NCBI GenBank assembly: GCA_036877525.1
Contig: JAZGTH010000005.1
Span: forward strand, 6,776,001 to 6,840,000
Direction: 5' to 3'
DNA from: Chromobotia macracanthus
Lineage: Eukaryota; Chordata; Actinopteri; Cypriniformes; Botiidae
Length of the DNA: 64,000 nt
The notes under the pieces are model-generated. The model ran no database searches. It worked only from the letters and a program-made list of their open reading frames with translations, and was not told the DNA's origin. Shown here in pieces: positions 22,035-35,971 of this stretch (position 1 is the stretch's first letter; each line of letters starts with the position of its first letter). A program made the position numbers and the translations under genes.

Positions 22035-22560
22035 TAGAAAGGGCTTACAAGGGCTTTCTATTGGCTTTATTGTTTTCATAGTTAGCTAATGATATTTTCT
22101 ATTTTCTAGACTGTTTTAATCATCGTTTAGCTTGTTTAAGCCATTTCATTTGCAGGAGCAGGTGGTATGTCTTCACAAACGTCAGGTTTTCCTACATTGT
22201 ATGGACAGTTTATGAAAATGACAGTCGAAATGTTGAGGCCTGATTCCCAGAGTGTTCTGGGAATCCATCTCCTTTAAGCATTGAAAATGGGCTCAAAAAG
22301 CCCAAATTCATCAAATAACAAAATACTTGGAAGGACTTTCCATTGGCTCTAGTGTTTTTATAGTGAGCTAATTATATTTTCTGTCCCCTACCCCTAAACT
22401 CAACCATCATAAAAACATTTTTGCATTTTAACATTTTCGTTTAGACATTTCAGTCAGAGTTTAGTTTAAGCTGTTTTAATTGCAGGAACAGGTGATATGT
22501 CTTCCCAGTGTAGCGAAGGTAGGTTTTTCCTACATCACAAGGACAATTTTGTCCCCATAA
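22035..22560. repeat. diverged direct repeat, about 290-base spacing
   Basis: The segments at about 22050-22208 and 22338-22548 share the order 'ttggct..agtgtttt.atag..agctaat', 'ttaagc', 'tgcaggarcaggtgrtatgt' and 'ttttcctaca'. Divergence is substantial. It is probably two old copies of one interspersed element. Confidence 0.5.
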
Positions 22561-23629
22561 TGTGGCTGTAGCCGAAACACACACACATACGCACATACGT
22601 ACACAGACACTCAGCTTAACCATAACCAAAATCCACAACCATTTGCATGTGTTCCTTTGATCGAGCCTTGCATGCATAATGGCACTCCAGCTTCAAAGTA
22701 GTGTGCAGGAACGTAAAGAATGCGAGACACACAATTATACAAGGGTAAGAAAACTTCTACAATAATAATTGCAAATCGTTCAATGATCCCACAGCTCAAT
22801 ACAGCTGAGGGAAGTTGGCCGGGGAACAACGCCAGTCTAGACGCTTTTCCTAAGTGGGTAAGGTGCTGTGTGCACAGTGGCCAATGCCAAAGCACAGTTT
22901 GGAGAGGTTGGCTTTCCATCTGTTGTAGTAAGATAGAGCACCCCCCTCCCCAATTTATCTCCAGGCACTTGTTGGAATGTTCAAAATCTCACAGTCGTTT
23001 TCAAAAACAAGCTGGCAATTTCTGTCTCAAAGCCTGTCTTATGCTTGGTAAGTTGCCCCATGCACTGTTAATATAGTTAATACGTTTTACCCATACACAT
23101 ACAATAGAGGTGAAGGCTATAACCCTTGTGCTTATGGTTATTAGGAATCGCCTGAGGGCAATACGCAGAGAAATTACAACACATACCATTAATCATACTT
23201 GCTGTTGTTTGAGTATTTGGCTCATTACACAAAGCTTGTGAATGCAAAGTCATCTGTCAAATTTTAATGCTTTTTAGAGCCGAAACACAGCTAATATTGT
23301 ACGGAACAACAGTAAAAAGAGGAAAATCTACAAATGTTTTAATATTCCAAGGAAATGTTTGACTTGTAAAACAGCTCGCAGCGTTAACTAATGTATAATC
23401 AAGTGCACGAATCCTTAAAAATCCCTTCACCTAATTAAAAGCTGTTGTAAAATGATACCGCAAACAATCTGCGCTCATTGTTCAACTTGACCCCCAGAAC
23501 ATTTATTTTCCCCAGTGACACATTCATCCTTTAAAACACTTAATGACAACAGCAATTAACAAAGCAATTGCGCTGCTCTCAGTTTTAAAAACTCGCTCCC
23601 AGTTTGGTTACATTTCGATCACCCTAAAT

Positions 23630-24067
23630 GGATTAAAGGGGGATGGATGAGATGCAGTTGCCGGACATAGCCGGTGGTCCAGATTTGGAAAAAGTCACAT
23701 TGGCAGCCGTGCCGCAGTCATCATATCTTCCGTGGGGCTGAAGGCAGGATGTGCTCGGGGTGGGATGATTGGTGAGGTGTTCCACTGACCGCGCCCTCAT
23801 TTTGCGCCCATAAACCGCTATCGGAAAAGGGAGGGAGCACCGGGAGAACGCTGGGATCGTGCAGCAGATTTGCTCTATCGTTTCATACGGGCTTGCAGGT
23901 GGAGCGGCTCGACTCACACACACACACAACCATCGTCTGTACGCCAGGGGAAGGGGAGGGCAAGCGCCGCATTTCTCGTCTCTGGACTATACAAAGATAA
24001 ACGAATCGTTTCCACCGAGAAGTGTTGATAAAGCGCAGTTACGGGAACATTTAGCAGCATAAAACAG
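23630..24067 (+). promoter_or_regulatory. nrxn2: candidate nrxn2 alpha promoter and non-coding exon 1
   Basis: A block far richer in CpG than its surroundings (roughly two dozen CpGs by eye in about 430 bases). It ends in a strong splice donor, AAACAG|gtaaga, at 24067/24068. No TATA box is evident. It lies between the rasgrp2 3' end and the first nrxn2 coding exon on the same strand, where an alpha-neurexin promoter with a non-coding first exon is expected. Transcription start and exon 5' end cannot be placed. The alternative is an enhancer CpG island. Confidence 0.45.
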
Positions 24068-27000
24068 GTAAGAGCACTTCCGTGCGTCTCCGCGGATGCT
24101 TTTGTCATCAAAATATTTGTTTTCCGAAACGCAGGTGATGTGCAGGACAGGGGAAGTAGAGGGATGCTGTGGATCCGTAAGCGATTATCTTATTGTCTTT
24201 GTTTAAATATCTAGGGAAGTATTGCTTTACATATGTTTCGGATTCGTGATGGTTTTGGACACCTGCGTGCCAGCGGAGCGTTACTGTGTATTGATTTGCC
24301 CCCATTCGAGTCTAACCATGTGCAGTTCTTAGATGGACGACAGAGAAACGGGAAAGCCGAGGGAATAAAACAGCCTTTTGTTTGATTACGGGCTATTTCA
24401 TTCCTCAACTGAGGGTTGAAATTAAATATTTATGTTGAACACATTTTGGAGTGTACCACCTGACCCTTTGCACAAGTTGACAAAGGATGAGGGGCTTTAT
24501 GTAAACATACGGTCAGAAAAAAAGCAGTGGATTGTTTTAATGACTTGTGTAAATGACAGTGGAGGCCTCTGAGAGTGTTTAGAGAATTGTCTGTCGCCTT
24601 CAAGCATCGTGAGTAAGCCCAAATGCATCAAATCAAAATATTTCTGTGGTGTAAGTCATGGTCAAATACTATATTTTATCATTCAGTTACATTAACATAT
24701 TTTTCCCAGGCATAACCCTTGATACGCTGATGAACTCTGACGAATGTCATAAAAATGAAAGAACGAAATCAGCACTTTCTTCTATTCTCTGTATATTGCC
24801 TTCTGGAACATCTGTTGTCTTTTCTCGCGTTGCCATGTACCGCAACCCCTCTATTAGCTCTATCACCAACTGTTCAGTGGCAGGGCAGTTGGTGCTGAAC
24901 AACTGGGGACAGCTTGATCGTGAGCTGGTGTCAGATAAATCTTCCTGGCTGTGGTGTGAAAACATGCAGTGGCACTTAGTCCGGATGACAATACATCATT
25001 GATTTAATTAAATTCACTGTTTATTATTAGTATATGATTAACACCACTAATTGTGTATGAGTCCCTTGCGTGGGTAACTGCTGAGGTGAATCAGTCAAAT
25101 AGCCATGATAAATGTAGCCTATATTCAGACTTGACTTATATTTATAAAGTTTATGACTGAAACTTGTTCTTGACAAACTTCACTGGTTTATCAAATCGAC
25201 AGGAATGTCATTCTTGAAAGGCTTGGGCGATCAATATCATATAATAGCCGCTGTCCGTCAGTGTAATAGGTTAGGTTCGACAGTTTATGCAACCATTTGC
25301 TTGGCTATAAAAATGTAAAAGAAGGATAAAGCAGGTTTTTCTCTGTGTATGAAGACCATTAAATGATTCCTAGCTATGGGTCAGTAATGGAAAGCAGTGC
25401 TTTGAACGTGTCAGGCCGTCTGGGCTGTTTTCTGCATTGTACCTATAAACCATGAAACTTTCATGAGCCTTTTTAAAACGCCGGCATGGTAAAGAAAGGA
25501 AAAATCAAACGTCTTCTGTATTCAAGCACCATCGATTATTCATTCAGCTATGCAGCAGCATGGATGTCCAAACAACATCACAACCCATCACCAGGAGCTT
25601 GACCTAGCATGCCATCAAGGTAGCAATGGGAAAAGCAGGGGATTTTCTAAGCAGGATATCCACCGCTGAGGCTCGCGTCTGGCTTTTCCATGGCTCATCG
25701 TATTCATCCATAGCTGGAACAAGGTAGATGTCACCCTGCGAGACCGATTCAAAATCTGTTTTGCAGTCGCTGTCATGGTTTCGCTTTGGATTTGGCGAGG
25801 CGAGGCGGGTCCCACTTCAGGAAAATGAGAGAAAGGCAGAAGGGGGGACTAACATTATCGATAGCCTCCCATGAGTGTTAGCCCTAGAACTAAATCTCAT
25901 CTCAGCAGCTGATAAGGAGTATCGCTGGCCGGCCGTCATTGGGCTCAGAGATACCAAGACCGAAGGGAGGGGGAAGGGAGGCTGGTGGCTTTTCTGATGG
26001 ACAGGTGGTTTTCGAAGGTGGTCGCCCCCCTCCCTGTCTGTACAGAGAAAGGTTGACTGGCTGGTTTGTTAGAGGCTGTTTCTTTGTTCCTTGTCCTTCT
26101 GTGCTGTCCTCTGGCATCTCTGCATGAGAAACTGCTGTGAGGGAAAGGCCACAATGAGCATTGTTGGGGAAAGGATTGAATTTTGCTCCAGTGCAAAGCC
26201 TGCATAGATCCGATGTTGGGTATCTGACATTCTGTCAGGTTATTTGTATGTTTCTTAATAGCTTTTTTAAGCATTTTGCAATTAGTTTGATTATAATTCA
26301 TTGTAACACTGTCTCGTGTTGACTTCCATTAATGTATATGTTGAGTATAAATTAGACCTACTAGCTACTTACAGAGCTATTATAGAGTGATTTTAAGTAA
26401 TAATACGGATGGATCGTCATGATTAGTCGATTTGTTTTTCTGGTTTTTAATAGTAAGTGGCAGTGATTTAATTAGCATACTGATGGCTTGCTGTGCTTTA
26501 GCTGTTAGACAATTTACATGGTGAAATCCTTTATGAAAAGTTGCAATTCTTTTTAGAGCACCTTTGCTACAGACAAATGCCTGCAGATGGAAGCCTTTGG
26601 TTTTTGAGCATCCTGCCACAAACATTGTGTTTTAAAGGTAGTGTAGGCAATTTCAGAGAGGCTAGCAATAGCAAGCTAGCTTTGAATGTGTAAGATCCCA
26701 CCCTCCCCTTCCAGTACATAGTTTGACAGGCAAATGCAATGATCAGACTGAATGCAATGTTTGAACGAACGTTTTCATGGTCCTGTGCCTTCCATGGAAT
26801 ATGGGGGTATATAGAGACCACTTTACTTGGTGATTGCTATCAGGATGTACAGAGACTTTCAAACAGCATAACAAAAAATGTTACTGGAATGAATGTCAAG
26901 TTAAAAATTAGAGCTACATGAATAGCATCTTTCTAGCAGTTTTTGAATGGAATAACATGATTTATGTAAACTCCCCTAAACACATCTGATTGAGGTCAGT

Positions 27001-28941
27001 TGAACCCAAAACTAGGTTACAAGTTGTTCAGGCAAACCACCATTTAGTCAGTTTTGTAAATATGTAGCCTTGCACATGCTTAATTATTAATGCCAGATAA
27101 AACGGAAAAGATCAGGAAGTCGTACAGTATCTGTGGCTTTTGGGCTATATCTAGAGCCATTTTTTGAATCTTTATAATGTCACTGCAGGCTGTCATTGCT
27201 TTCACTTCCTGGTGCCATGTGGCACATAGAACCATCACAGTCACATCCACTGACACCGGAAATCATACTAAAAAGAGCTGCTGAAAGAATCAAGCCTTGA
27301 CTCTGTTTGCTTTCTGACTCACTCGCCAGACTCTTGCTATTTGGCTGTCTCACTTTTCAACTTGCGTGGACCGTTCCTTGATGTGCTGTACATGTACAGT
27401 GGGATGTGTCTCTCTCTCTCAGTACAGACGGCCGTCTATTGATGCTGCTTTGGGTGAGGCATGATCCACCCTGAGGGAGGCCCAGACATCCACAGCTTCA
27501 GAGCACCTCACTGATGTCTGGGAAAAAGACTTTTGCGTGTTAGTGCTGGTAGAGCTCACATATTTGTTCTTGTCCTGTGTTCTGCAGTATTCATGATGAA
27601 GGAATAGCATCAAGGAACAACTCTTGTACTGAAGTGAGTCACATGACTGCATCTGTGCAAGCTCACAGCTAATTGGTTGTGTCTCTAAAATCACTAGGGG
27701 GTCTAGAAATAAGCACAGACGTTTGTTCAGACACTATGTATGTACAGTTTTTTTTTTATTCTAAGACAAGAGGGGGATGCCAAGGATAGGAGAACAGTCT
27801 AGGTGTTGGTATGGCTGGCTGCTGCAGCATCTGTACGGCACAATACACACACACAAACACACACACAGTTTCTCCCTCATGCCCCTCTCTCAAGGTCCAA
27901 GGTCACACATACACAGTTCTTTCACACACTCAAACACACTGTCTCTCTTTAGGCAATGCATGGCCTGGAGTACCGGGCAGCTTTTAATCCAGGCTGACGC
28001 ATGACTCAGTCCCAATGCCAGCCAAAGCAAGAGCACAAAAAACCCAAAACACTAGGATCACTTCTCCAGATGATGATAAGTTGGGAAAAAGGTCACCGCT
28101 GAGATCCTCGTGTCTGTTTCCACCTCCAGGGAAGTTTTTTCCTCCCTCTTTTCCATTTCGCTCATTGGCATCGGATGAACTTTACTTGCTAACCCAAATG
28201 AATTGTTAATGGACCTCAGGTCATTGAGATGCATTGAAACACGGTGCACGTTTGCAACGGTGCGAAACCAGTGATTAAGGCCGCTTTGGCACTTATCATT
28301 AGAAGAGGTCCAGGTCAGACTCGCTAGTCGCCAAGGCAGCCTGTAAAGCTGCAGATTACATTGTGTTGCTTGAACCACAGTACTCAACATAAGCAGCACA
28401 GCCTACCACGCGTACTATTATGCCATGCTGTGGACACAAGCGAGTGTGGTTTTGGTATGAATCCCTGATTTATTTTGAGGCGGTCCGGGGGGATAGAGTT
28501 GGACGAGTTCCAGAGTGATGCAGAAAGCAGATAATTAAAGGAGCCCACTGCTTTTCCTGAATGTTTTGAGAGTAGGTAGAATGGGTAAGCAGCAACAGAT
28601 AGGGTAGGTAATTACCTGGCATTACAGAGTGGGAGAAGGAGCCAGATGCCAGAGAGAGTAGGAGGGGGGGTGGGCAGATGCGAGCAGAGTAAACGCTTTG
28701 CTGTACGCGTGGCCTAGTGGTCCTGTTGTCTTTTAAATGACGCACAAGGTCACGTGACCTTCCCTGCAGTATATTTCACCCCCTCCGCCGTAGTCATGCT
28801 CTGTTTACACTACATTTGCATGAGTTCATAGCACATGGTTTTAATGAGGTCAGGTTTCCATAGTTTTGCATATGGTATATATTTGTGATGTCATGGCCTA
28901 CATTCTTCAAGAATGTTCATTATCCCAAAGCCATTAGATAC

Positions 28942-29478
28942 TAGGGGTGGGCGGGATGACTAAAATTAGTATACATTTTACAGTGTATATTTTGGCTTGA
29001 AATTTCAACCCAGAAGATAATTTCATAAATTTCTGATGGGTGCAAATCAAACGGTAATATTATTCATAAAATGGATACTTTTGGCATCAGTGCCAGCACG
29101 GCATTTTATATTATGTTGTGTAAATCTTAAGTTTAATCAAAAGACTAAGCATTACATTATAAATCTGATAGGATAGCCACGTTTAAAGCAAATACATGCA
29201 CACCTATGGCTGCACATCAGTTGAGTTCTATAGCATATTAATGTGCCAACATGCAGCATTTCTTGACAACCGTCTGCACCTTGTCACTTTAATGATCAAA
29301 CCTGTTCACATTGAAGCACCCGTCTGACAATTTTCAGAGTATGATGTATAGTTTTCTCTTTGGTTTCATATTTTTAAAAAAAATATTTATATAGATATAC
29401 TGCATTATAACAAAACCTCTACCAGTTGCCATATTGGTGCCACCACATGTTGTACACCATCATACCACCCAGACCTAA
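28942..29478. mobile_element. inverted-repeat element of the 'gggtgggcgggatga' type
   Basis: The left end TAGGGGTGGGCGGGATGAC is matched by the complement of the right end 'catcataccacccagaccta'. About 500 bases of AT-rich, non-coding core lie between. A related pair of ends is at 39616-40204. Confidence 0.55.
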
Positions 29479-29680
29479 TTGACACACATGCACACAAAAT
29501 CAGAAACTGTGCTTTCTGTGGCATCATCTCAGGGCAACAGCAGAAAGGTTGTGTGTAGAGGAACATGTCCAGAAATCAATTTTAGTTCAAAACAAAGAGT
29601 AATCCCACAAACAACATAACTCTTTGTTGCTATGCTTGTTCCTGGGGCGAAGGTTTGTGTATGTGATTTGTGCATGCATG

Positions 29681-29707
29681 CGTGTGTGTGTGTGTGTGTG
29701 TGTGTGT
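29681..29707. repeat. (TG)n microsatellite
   Basis: A thirteen-unit TG run preceded by a short GCAT repeat (tgcatgcatgcg). Confidence 0.95.
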
Positions 29708-30119
29708 AGGGTGGAAGTGTTCTCCAGTTCGAGCTCCTGCCAGCCTCTGAAGCATGTAACCTTCACTGCGGCATCCACAGCCACTGCTGATCCACCTCCT
29801 CTCGCCTGCTGACCTCCCAGCATCACACAGGGGATGCGGATTACAAAAGAGATGGAGTGAGGAAGGGTGGGAGAAGATAAAGAGAAAGTAAGGCAGAAGA
29901 GAGTGAGAGTGAACGAGGGGCAGGAGTAAGATAGGGGTTGGCCCGGCCTCGGTTATGGCAGGACAATAGAGGTCAGGTGATAAACAGCCGATCGCCCGAG
30001 CAGTTCCTCCATTTCTGCTCCTCTATGAGAGGCAGGAGACAGGAGATTTACTTCAGGCTGATAGGTGTCGGACTGACGGCTGCTACCACAGGGCTGTAAA
30101 TCTTGTGATGTTAAACAGC

Positions 30120-30430
30120 TGTCTGCCCGCCCATCCGTCATGGCGCGGAGAGGAGCAGCGGCTCGCCGGCGTGCCAGCGATGACTGGCCCGTCTCCAGGC
30201 CACGCTTCGGTCACACGGCTTCCTCGTCCCATGCCAGTCTGATGTCAGCTCTGCAGCACACTCATTTGTCCTCATTGCCGCTCTGCTTGCATGGCCGAGC
30301 CCTGGGGGAGAGATCTGCACAGATCTGGAGGCGGTTTCCGGTCGCCTGCTGTCATCCTGCAGCCGGGCGCAGGCTGCACCGGGTGGCCAAAGACGACTGC
30401 CATCACGCTCACCGCTCTCTCTGTTTCTCA
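30120..30430. other. GC- and CpG-rich patch in putative nrxn2 intron
   Basis: Dense CpGs (for example gcgcggagaggagcagcgg and cgccggcgtgccagcgatg) in otherwise AT-rich DNA. There are open frames on both strands but no recognisable protein. It could be an internal promoter, an enhancer or a conserved non-coding block. It ends at an acceptor-like 'tttctcaacag' (30434). Confidence 0.3.
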
Positions 30431-33400
30431 ACAGATTTTTAGCTCAATCTAACCATTTAACACGCTTTTTTGTACGTCCTGCTCTTCGATAAATGTCACC
30501 CAGCCTGTGCCTGTCCTGCATCCATCTTCTTTGTTGTGTTAAATCTGATGTTGATATATGCAAAATGGCTTCCCCTTTGTTAAAGTGATTGCCAGTGATT
30601 TGTCAGCGTGCACGCTTCCAGACAAGGCCATGTGACTTTCAGCGCTCCAATTAGCAAAGGCCCTGATCGTATTAGTTCTGTGTCCACCACTGAAAGGCAG
30701 GATTCATTCAGCTATATGACAAAAAGTGACCTAATTAAAGTGAGGAAGACTGTATGAGACACAGATTGTGTTTACTAGCAGCATAGCTGGATCTTTCATT
30801 CTCCAGAGAAGTGTAAAAAAATACAGTCCCAATGCTGCAGAAGTTCCCTATTATTAATTAGTAACCTAAAGCACGTAAGTTGTGATTTAGCATTTTAGCT
30901 AAACAAATTAAAATCTCGGCAGGAGGGCAGAAAACACATTGGGCCTCAGGCACGAGCGTAGTTCGCAGTGACTCAAATGAGACCAAAAAAGACAGTTTTC
31001 TTCTTCTTCAACAGTTTGGCTGCGAGTCTTGCCAATGCCTTTGTTGCGTGAACGTGACGTAGAAACCCTTCGGTTATCAGTCACGGATGCATGGTAGATC
31101 TCCTGGGTGACAGCTGCAGCACTCAGCTGCAGGCTCGTTCTGCGACATGCACAGCACAGCACGCAACACACTGCCACTTCATCGCCTCACTCCTTTGTCC
31201 CTCAGTGCGGCATGCAGGCCGCGGGTTTATATAACAAACTAATAGCGCTAATGAGGGACTTGAGTGTGGAAACTGTGTGAATGAGGGTTCTGAGAGGTGT
31301 GGTTGCTTGTTTTGTTGATACCAAGGACATCTGTAATCCCTAGAGAAATTTGACTGCTAGCGTTCCCAATTATTTCAATGGCAAGATACATTTCTATATG
31401 ATTATTTGTATATTTTTATATATACTGTGTGTTTAATGTATATTGTGGAGAAGTTTTGAGTGCTTATCAGTGTAAAAATGCCTTTTTGTTATAGTATATC
31501 TTCCAGCAGGGGTTAACATATAGTATAACGTATAGTATATCTTCCCTTGGTTGTTGTAAACATCAGAGTGATTGTTAGTGATTTTGGTTTTGATTGTTGC
31601 TCCTTCCTTCATAAATTATGGAAGAAGGCCCCTGAGGGCCACTGGAGGCTAGCTAGGTCCACTCATCTGAGTTATGACACTGTTCTCATAGATCCGATTA
31701 GATTCAGTGGAATGTGTCCCAGTCCTCTTGTAATTCCCACGGCTCATAACAAAACTAAAGAGAAAGACCGACATGAAGACAGGGCACAGCTCTAACGGTG
31801 CGCTTCCAAACAGGATTCGGCCTTGTGGCCCCTCTCTGTAAAAGCTCCTCACATACTGTTTTGTTCCCTGCAGTGGCTGTTGATTTTGAAGCCGATGGAG
31901 TATGTGACGTTCCATTGAAGCTCAGAGACAGTCAGTCAAAGCCTACAAGGCCATTTATGCCACGCTGAAAAAAATCTATCTGCAGAGCGATGCTGTTTCT
32001 GCTGGGGTTGGGCTTTTTTGATTGTTTGATACGCGCTGCAGGCGGATGTGGTGTGAAGTTAGCTTTATCTGTTGGGGCAGATTGACAGAAGGCATTTCAC
32101 TTTTCTTAATAGAAGTTGATGGAGGAGGGAGGTGTTTTCTCTTAAACAAGCATTTTGTTGTTTCAAATAAAAGCGAGCAAGTGTCTGTACAGTGGTGATG
32201 TAACTAAAGCTAGTTAATCTTGGTGCTCCCCGAACTCTGAATGGCTTTCTTTATGACAGTGCTTCTCTTTCCAAAGCGAAGAATGTGATTTTTTTTATTT
32301 TTTATTTTATTTTTTTCATTTAAAGGGAAGAATAATTTTTCTTCCAAAGGAAAGAATGTGATTTATTTTCAAAAATGTGGGGATTTTTTTTGGATTATAA
32401 TTTGCATTTATCCATTTTGTTCCAAAATATCTGCACTCAAACACAACATCTGCCCATCTGTCTCTCATGGCGCACATATGAATGTATTCAAAAATCTTTG
32501 CCGCAGAGTCACAGCTTGTAACATGCATGGCTACACAGGCAGAGCTGATGGCTCTGCGGCCTGAGGGCAGTATGAGATAAGTTCAGGCGAGTTGATGAAA
32601 CGTCACTTAGCCATTTGCAACACTTCTGCATTGATGTCGTCAGTTGAGTTGGCGAAGAGCTGCCTTTCAGCATTCTTTATATTCAGAAAGCGCTAGCTGA
32701 GTAGCAACAGGAGGAAAAATAATGCAGTGGTCTTACTATTCCTTATGCAATGCTTGTTGCATGAGTAGAAAAAAAAGTGAACTACTGGCCCTTTAAGAGT
32801 GACTGTGCTAGTTGAAAATCCTTATTGTTGAAACCCTACACACGCATTCAAAGTATAAAGTCACTTTGAAATACCTTCCTCTGGAACATACACATACTGT
32901 ATTGCTCACTTTCTCTACCTCTTCCTCATCTCTCACACACACACAGACAGTCATTTTTGTGCATCTGAAATGCACAGTTGAACCTGCAGAAGTAAAACTG
33001 TAAAATGAAAACAGTGAAAGGAGAATTTAAATGTGTTATAATGTCATATATGATTCATGTTTAATAATTCCATATATGAAAGAGTGAGAAAAATATCCTT
33101 TAATCTTTTTATATAGTACAGCACAGATTGCTGCAATTAACTATGAGTAGGCCTTCTGCACAGCCTCAATAATAAAACACTTTCCACAGGTACTTTGCTG
33201 TTTTATTTTTGGGGTGTGCTGTTAAATCCATTAAGTAGTTGGAGCTGCTGTTTTTGAAGGTCCTCAACAGACAGTTTAAGTAATTAGATGCGAGTCCTAT
33301 TTTCAAGCGTCTGAAAGTGAGATGTGTTGATGTTGGTGATAATATGTGCTTTAAAGGTCATGCATGTAATTTTTTTTAACATTAAAATACTTTCTCCCAT

Positions 33401-34439
33401 CTCAGCTTAATAAACAGAGACAACTATTATTAAGCCAGTCGTAGTGTGATTTCTGTGAAAAGTGTAAACACTGTGGCACTATCAAAACATTGCCTCGCTC
33501 TGCTTTGTTTTTAAGACCATCATGATTAGCACAGAAAAGCATTAGCTTATATTAGCTCAACTGATCCTGTGCATTTGACTCAAGACTTAGCCAGCCAGTG
33601 GCCGATTGTCGGAGCTTTCAGGAAACCTGTTTGGAAATAGTATTTATTTTTGCAGTTTTGTTTGGTGATGCTAGTAGTGCAGAATTGACACTCTGCAGGT
33701 TTGATTTAACGTGGTAAGAAGCCATAGCCACTCCATCCAAGGAAAGAACATCACGATGACATTACAACTTTAAGATCCACTGATTTGTTGAGTTCACACT
33801 GTCCAGCTGCCATAAAATGATTATTTAGTAAAGTAAGGCTTCTGAACAATTGCGCTGTGTTTACATTGTATACCGTTGCCACAGAGCCACAGTGCCAGAC
33901 ATCAACAGCAAATTGATTGTGTTCTCCCAGACATATTTACTAGTTAACCAGCCAGATATAATCGAACACGCTTTGCGCTGTTTTCCCCCTACAATCTCCA
34001 TTTGGCCCATGATGGAGCTATTGTGAGAGGAATGGAGAGTGAAGAGGAATTCTGATTAGATTAGAGGAAGGAAGAGATGCAGCGGACGACCTGGAGAGGG
34101 GGGAAAAATTAGGGGATTGAAGGCGTGGAGCCTGCAGAGGGAATACATGTGCAGCAGAGCCGAAAAAAGGACAGCCAGGAGCACATACCTAATTAAGCTA
34201 ATTCAGCAGGCCTGGAGCTCTGCCGCTGGGCACCTGCACACACTTCTTCATCCGCTCTTTTCCCTATCACTCGTTTTCCCTTTCATTCCACTGACTGACA
34301 GGCTGATTCATGATCCCTCCTCTTCCTTGCAGTGAGCTCCAGCAGACACTTCAGCAGAGTTGGAGAGTCTCTCTTGGCTCTGCTTAGAAAGGAGCAGCAG
34401 GAGATTGGACTCACTGGGGTCTTGACTAACTAACTGCTT

Positions 34440-34722
34440 CACTCCTCTTCTCTCCCCTTCTCTTCTCTCCTCTTCTCTCCCCTTCTCTTCTCTGCTCCTC
34501 TGCTCCTCTTTTCTGCTCCTCTGCTCCTCTTCTCTTCTTCACTCCCCTTCTCTCCTCTCCTCTGCTCCTCTCCTCTGCTCCTCTTTTCTTCTCCCCCCTT
34601 CTCTTCTCTTTTCTTCTCCCCCTTCTCTTCTCTTTTCTTCTCTCCCCTTCTCTTTTCTTCTCTTCTCTTCTCTTCTCTCCCCTTCTCTGCTCCTCTTCTC
34701 TCCCCTTCTCTTCTCCTCACAG
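34440..34722. repeat. long polypyrimidine/polypurine tract (TCTTC/CTCCT)n
   Basis: About 280 bases of almost pure C/T on the + strand, built from TCTTC, TCTCC and TGCTCCTC units with a few G interruptions. The apparent minus-strand Arg/Glu/Lys-only frame is a translation of this repeat, not a gene. Confidence 0.95.
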
Positions 34723-35782
34723 TGAATGGTGCAACAGTGCTGTATGATATTTTACATCTTTATTCACCTATTTAACTATTTAAATGTACCAAGAGTAAAT
34801 TTATGGATATATTACTGAAATGGTGTTCTTTCTGTGTAGCCTTAAAGAAATCACCCCTGGTCTGTTGATATTTTTCATTAGGCATTTTAGAAGTAATGTC
34901 AAAGGTTTTTTTTTAATCTCCTCTTCTCCCCTGTGTGATTGTTGCCTGGTTTTCAGCTGAATGGTGAAACAGCAGCGTCTCAGTTGGAAGCTGCACTGTT
35001 CTGTTAATTTATGACACTATTGACTCATCAGGGAGCTCATCTGCACTGCAAAACGGGCCCTATGCAGAGGGGGCCCCGAATTCCTCACAGGGTTCGAGGT
35101 AGGCGTGAGAGATCGCTCGTTAGATGATCGAGCCTTCGTTTGGAAAGGCACATCGTGCATGAGTCACATCTGCTTCACCCCTTTGTCATGGAAATGGGAT
35201 TGTTTACTCATCTCCCCCTTAAACACTGGGTTTACTTTGTATTATTACAAGCTGTTGTCACCTCTCCAACAATCATTTTCTCTCTTTTGCCTGTGGATTT
35301 CTGCTTTGCTGATGTGATGACAGATTTTTTCTGTAATCGAGAGCTCTGATTAATCCGCAGGGGTTTGGGATGTAAGCAAGCGTGATGGTATTTTTGAAAG
35401 GTTAAGTTAAAACTTGTTTCCCGCTCGAGAAAGAACCCATAGGAAAAAAAATCACGAATGAGAGCTGTTTAATGTCTTAATTGTTTCTCCTGGATAGCAG
35501 TGAGACGAAATGGAGACCAAGCCTAAATCTTCTGCTTCTCAGATTCTTCTTCTTTATAGAAGTCACTACTGTAGGATTCGCACCTGTGTCTTTATATGAA
35601 ACTCCAAAAGATATATTGATATTACAGAGATATACTATCACAAACAGATATGCCTAGATGCCCAAACCTTCAGTCAAGTCAGAGATTTTAATATGAATGT
35701 TTTTCATCAAATTCTTTCATAATCAGATTATCTGAGCTATGCTATCCGTATTCATATTATAGCTGTATACACATACAGTATG

Positions 35783-35971
35783 TTAAAGGTGCACTGTGTG
35801 CCAAAAAAAATGAAGTATGGACTCATACAAAAATAATCCCTAACAATCATTACTACATGATCCACTAGAAGGGGCGTGTGCTTCTGGCTGTGTTCTGCCC
35901 GAGAGAAGGGGCCAAGTTTGAATGTTGTATTTACAAACAGTAACTGAAAAGCTTGTGTAGTGCACCTTTAA
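35783..35971. mobile_element. 189-base MITE-like element with TTAAAGGTGCACT ends
   Basis: TTAAAGGTGCACT at the left and its exact inverse complement AGTGCACCTTTAA at the right enclose a 163-base non-coding core. The TTAA at each end could be a target duplication of the piggyBac kind or part of the terminus. Confidence 0.75.

Larger units (their letters stand above)
13213..23629. other. intergenic stretch, repeats only
   Basis: No exon with family motifs seen. It holds a CT-rich tract at 13353-13409, inverted-repeat elements at 16205-16675 and 17291-17476, a terminus-like fragment near 17954, and duplications at 18238-18388 and 22035-22560. Confidence 0.55.

Noticed and set aside
30138..30442. 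Overlapping open frames of about 100 codons on both strands
   Set aside because: Long frames on both strands are expected in a GC-rich patch because stop codons are AT-rich. No recognisable protein.
34439..34720. Minus-strand Arg/Glu/Lys-only frame
   Set aside because: Translation of a simple polypurine repeat.
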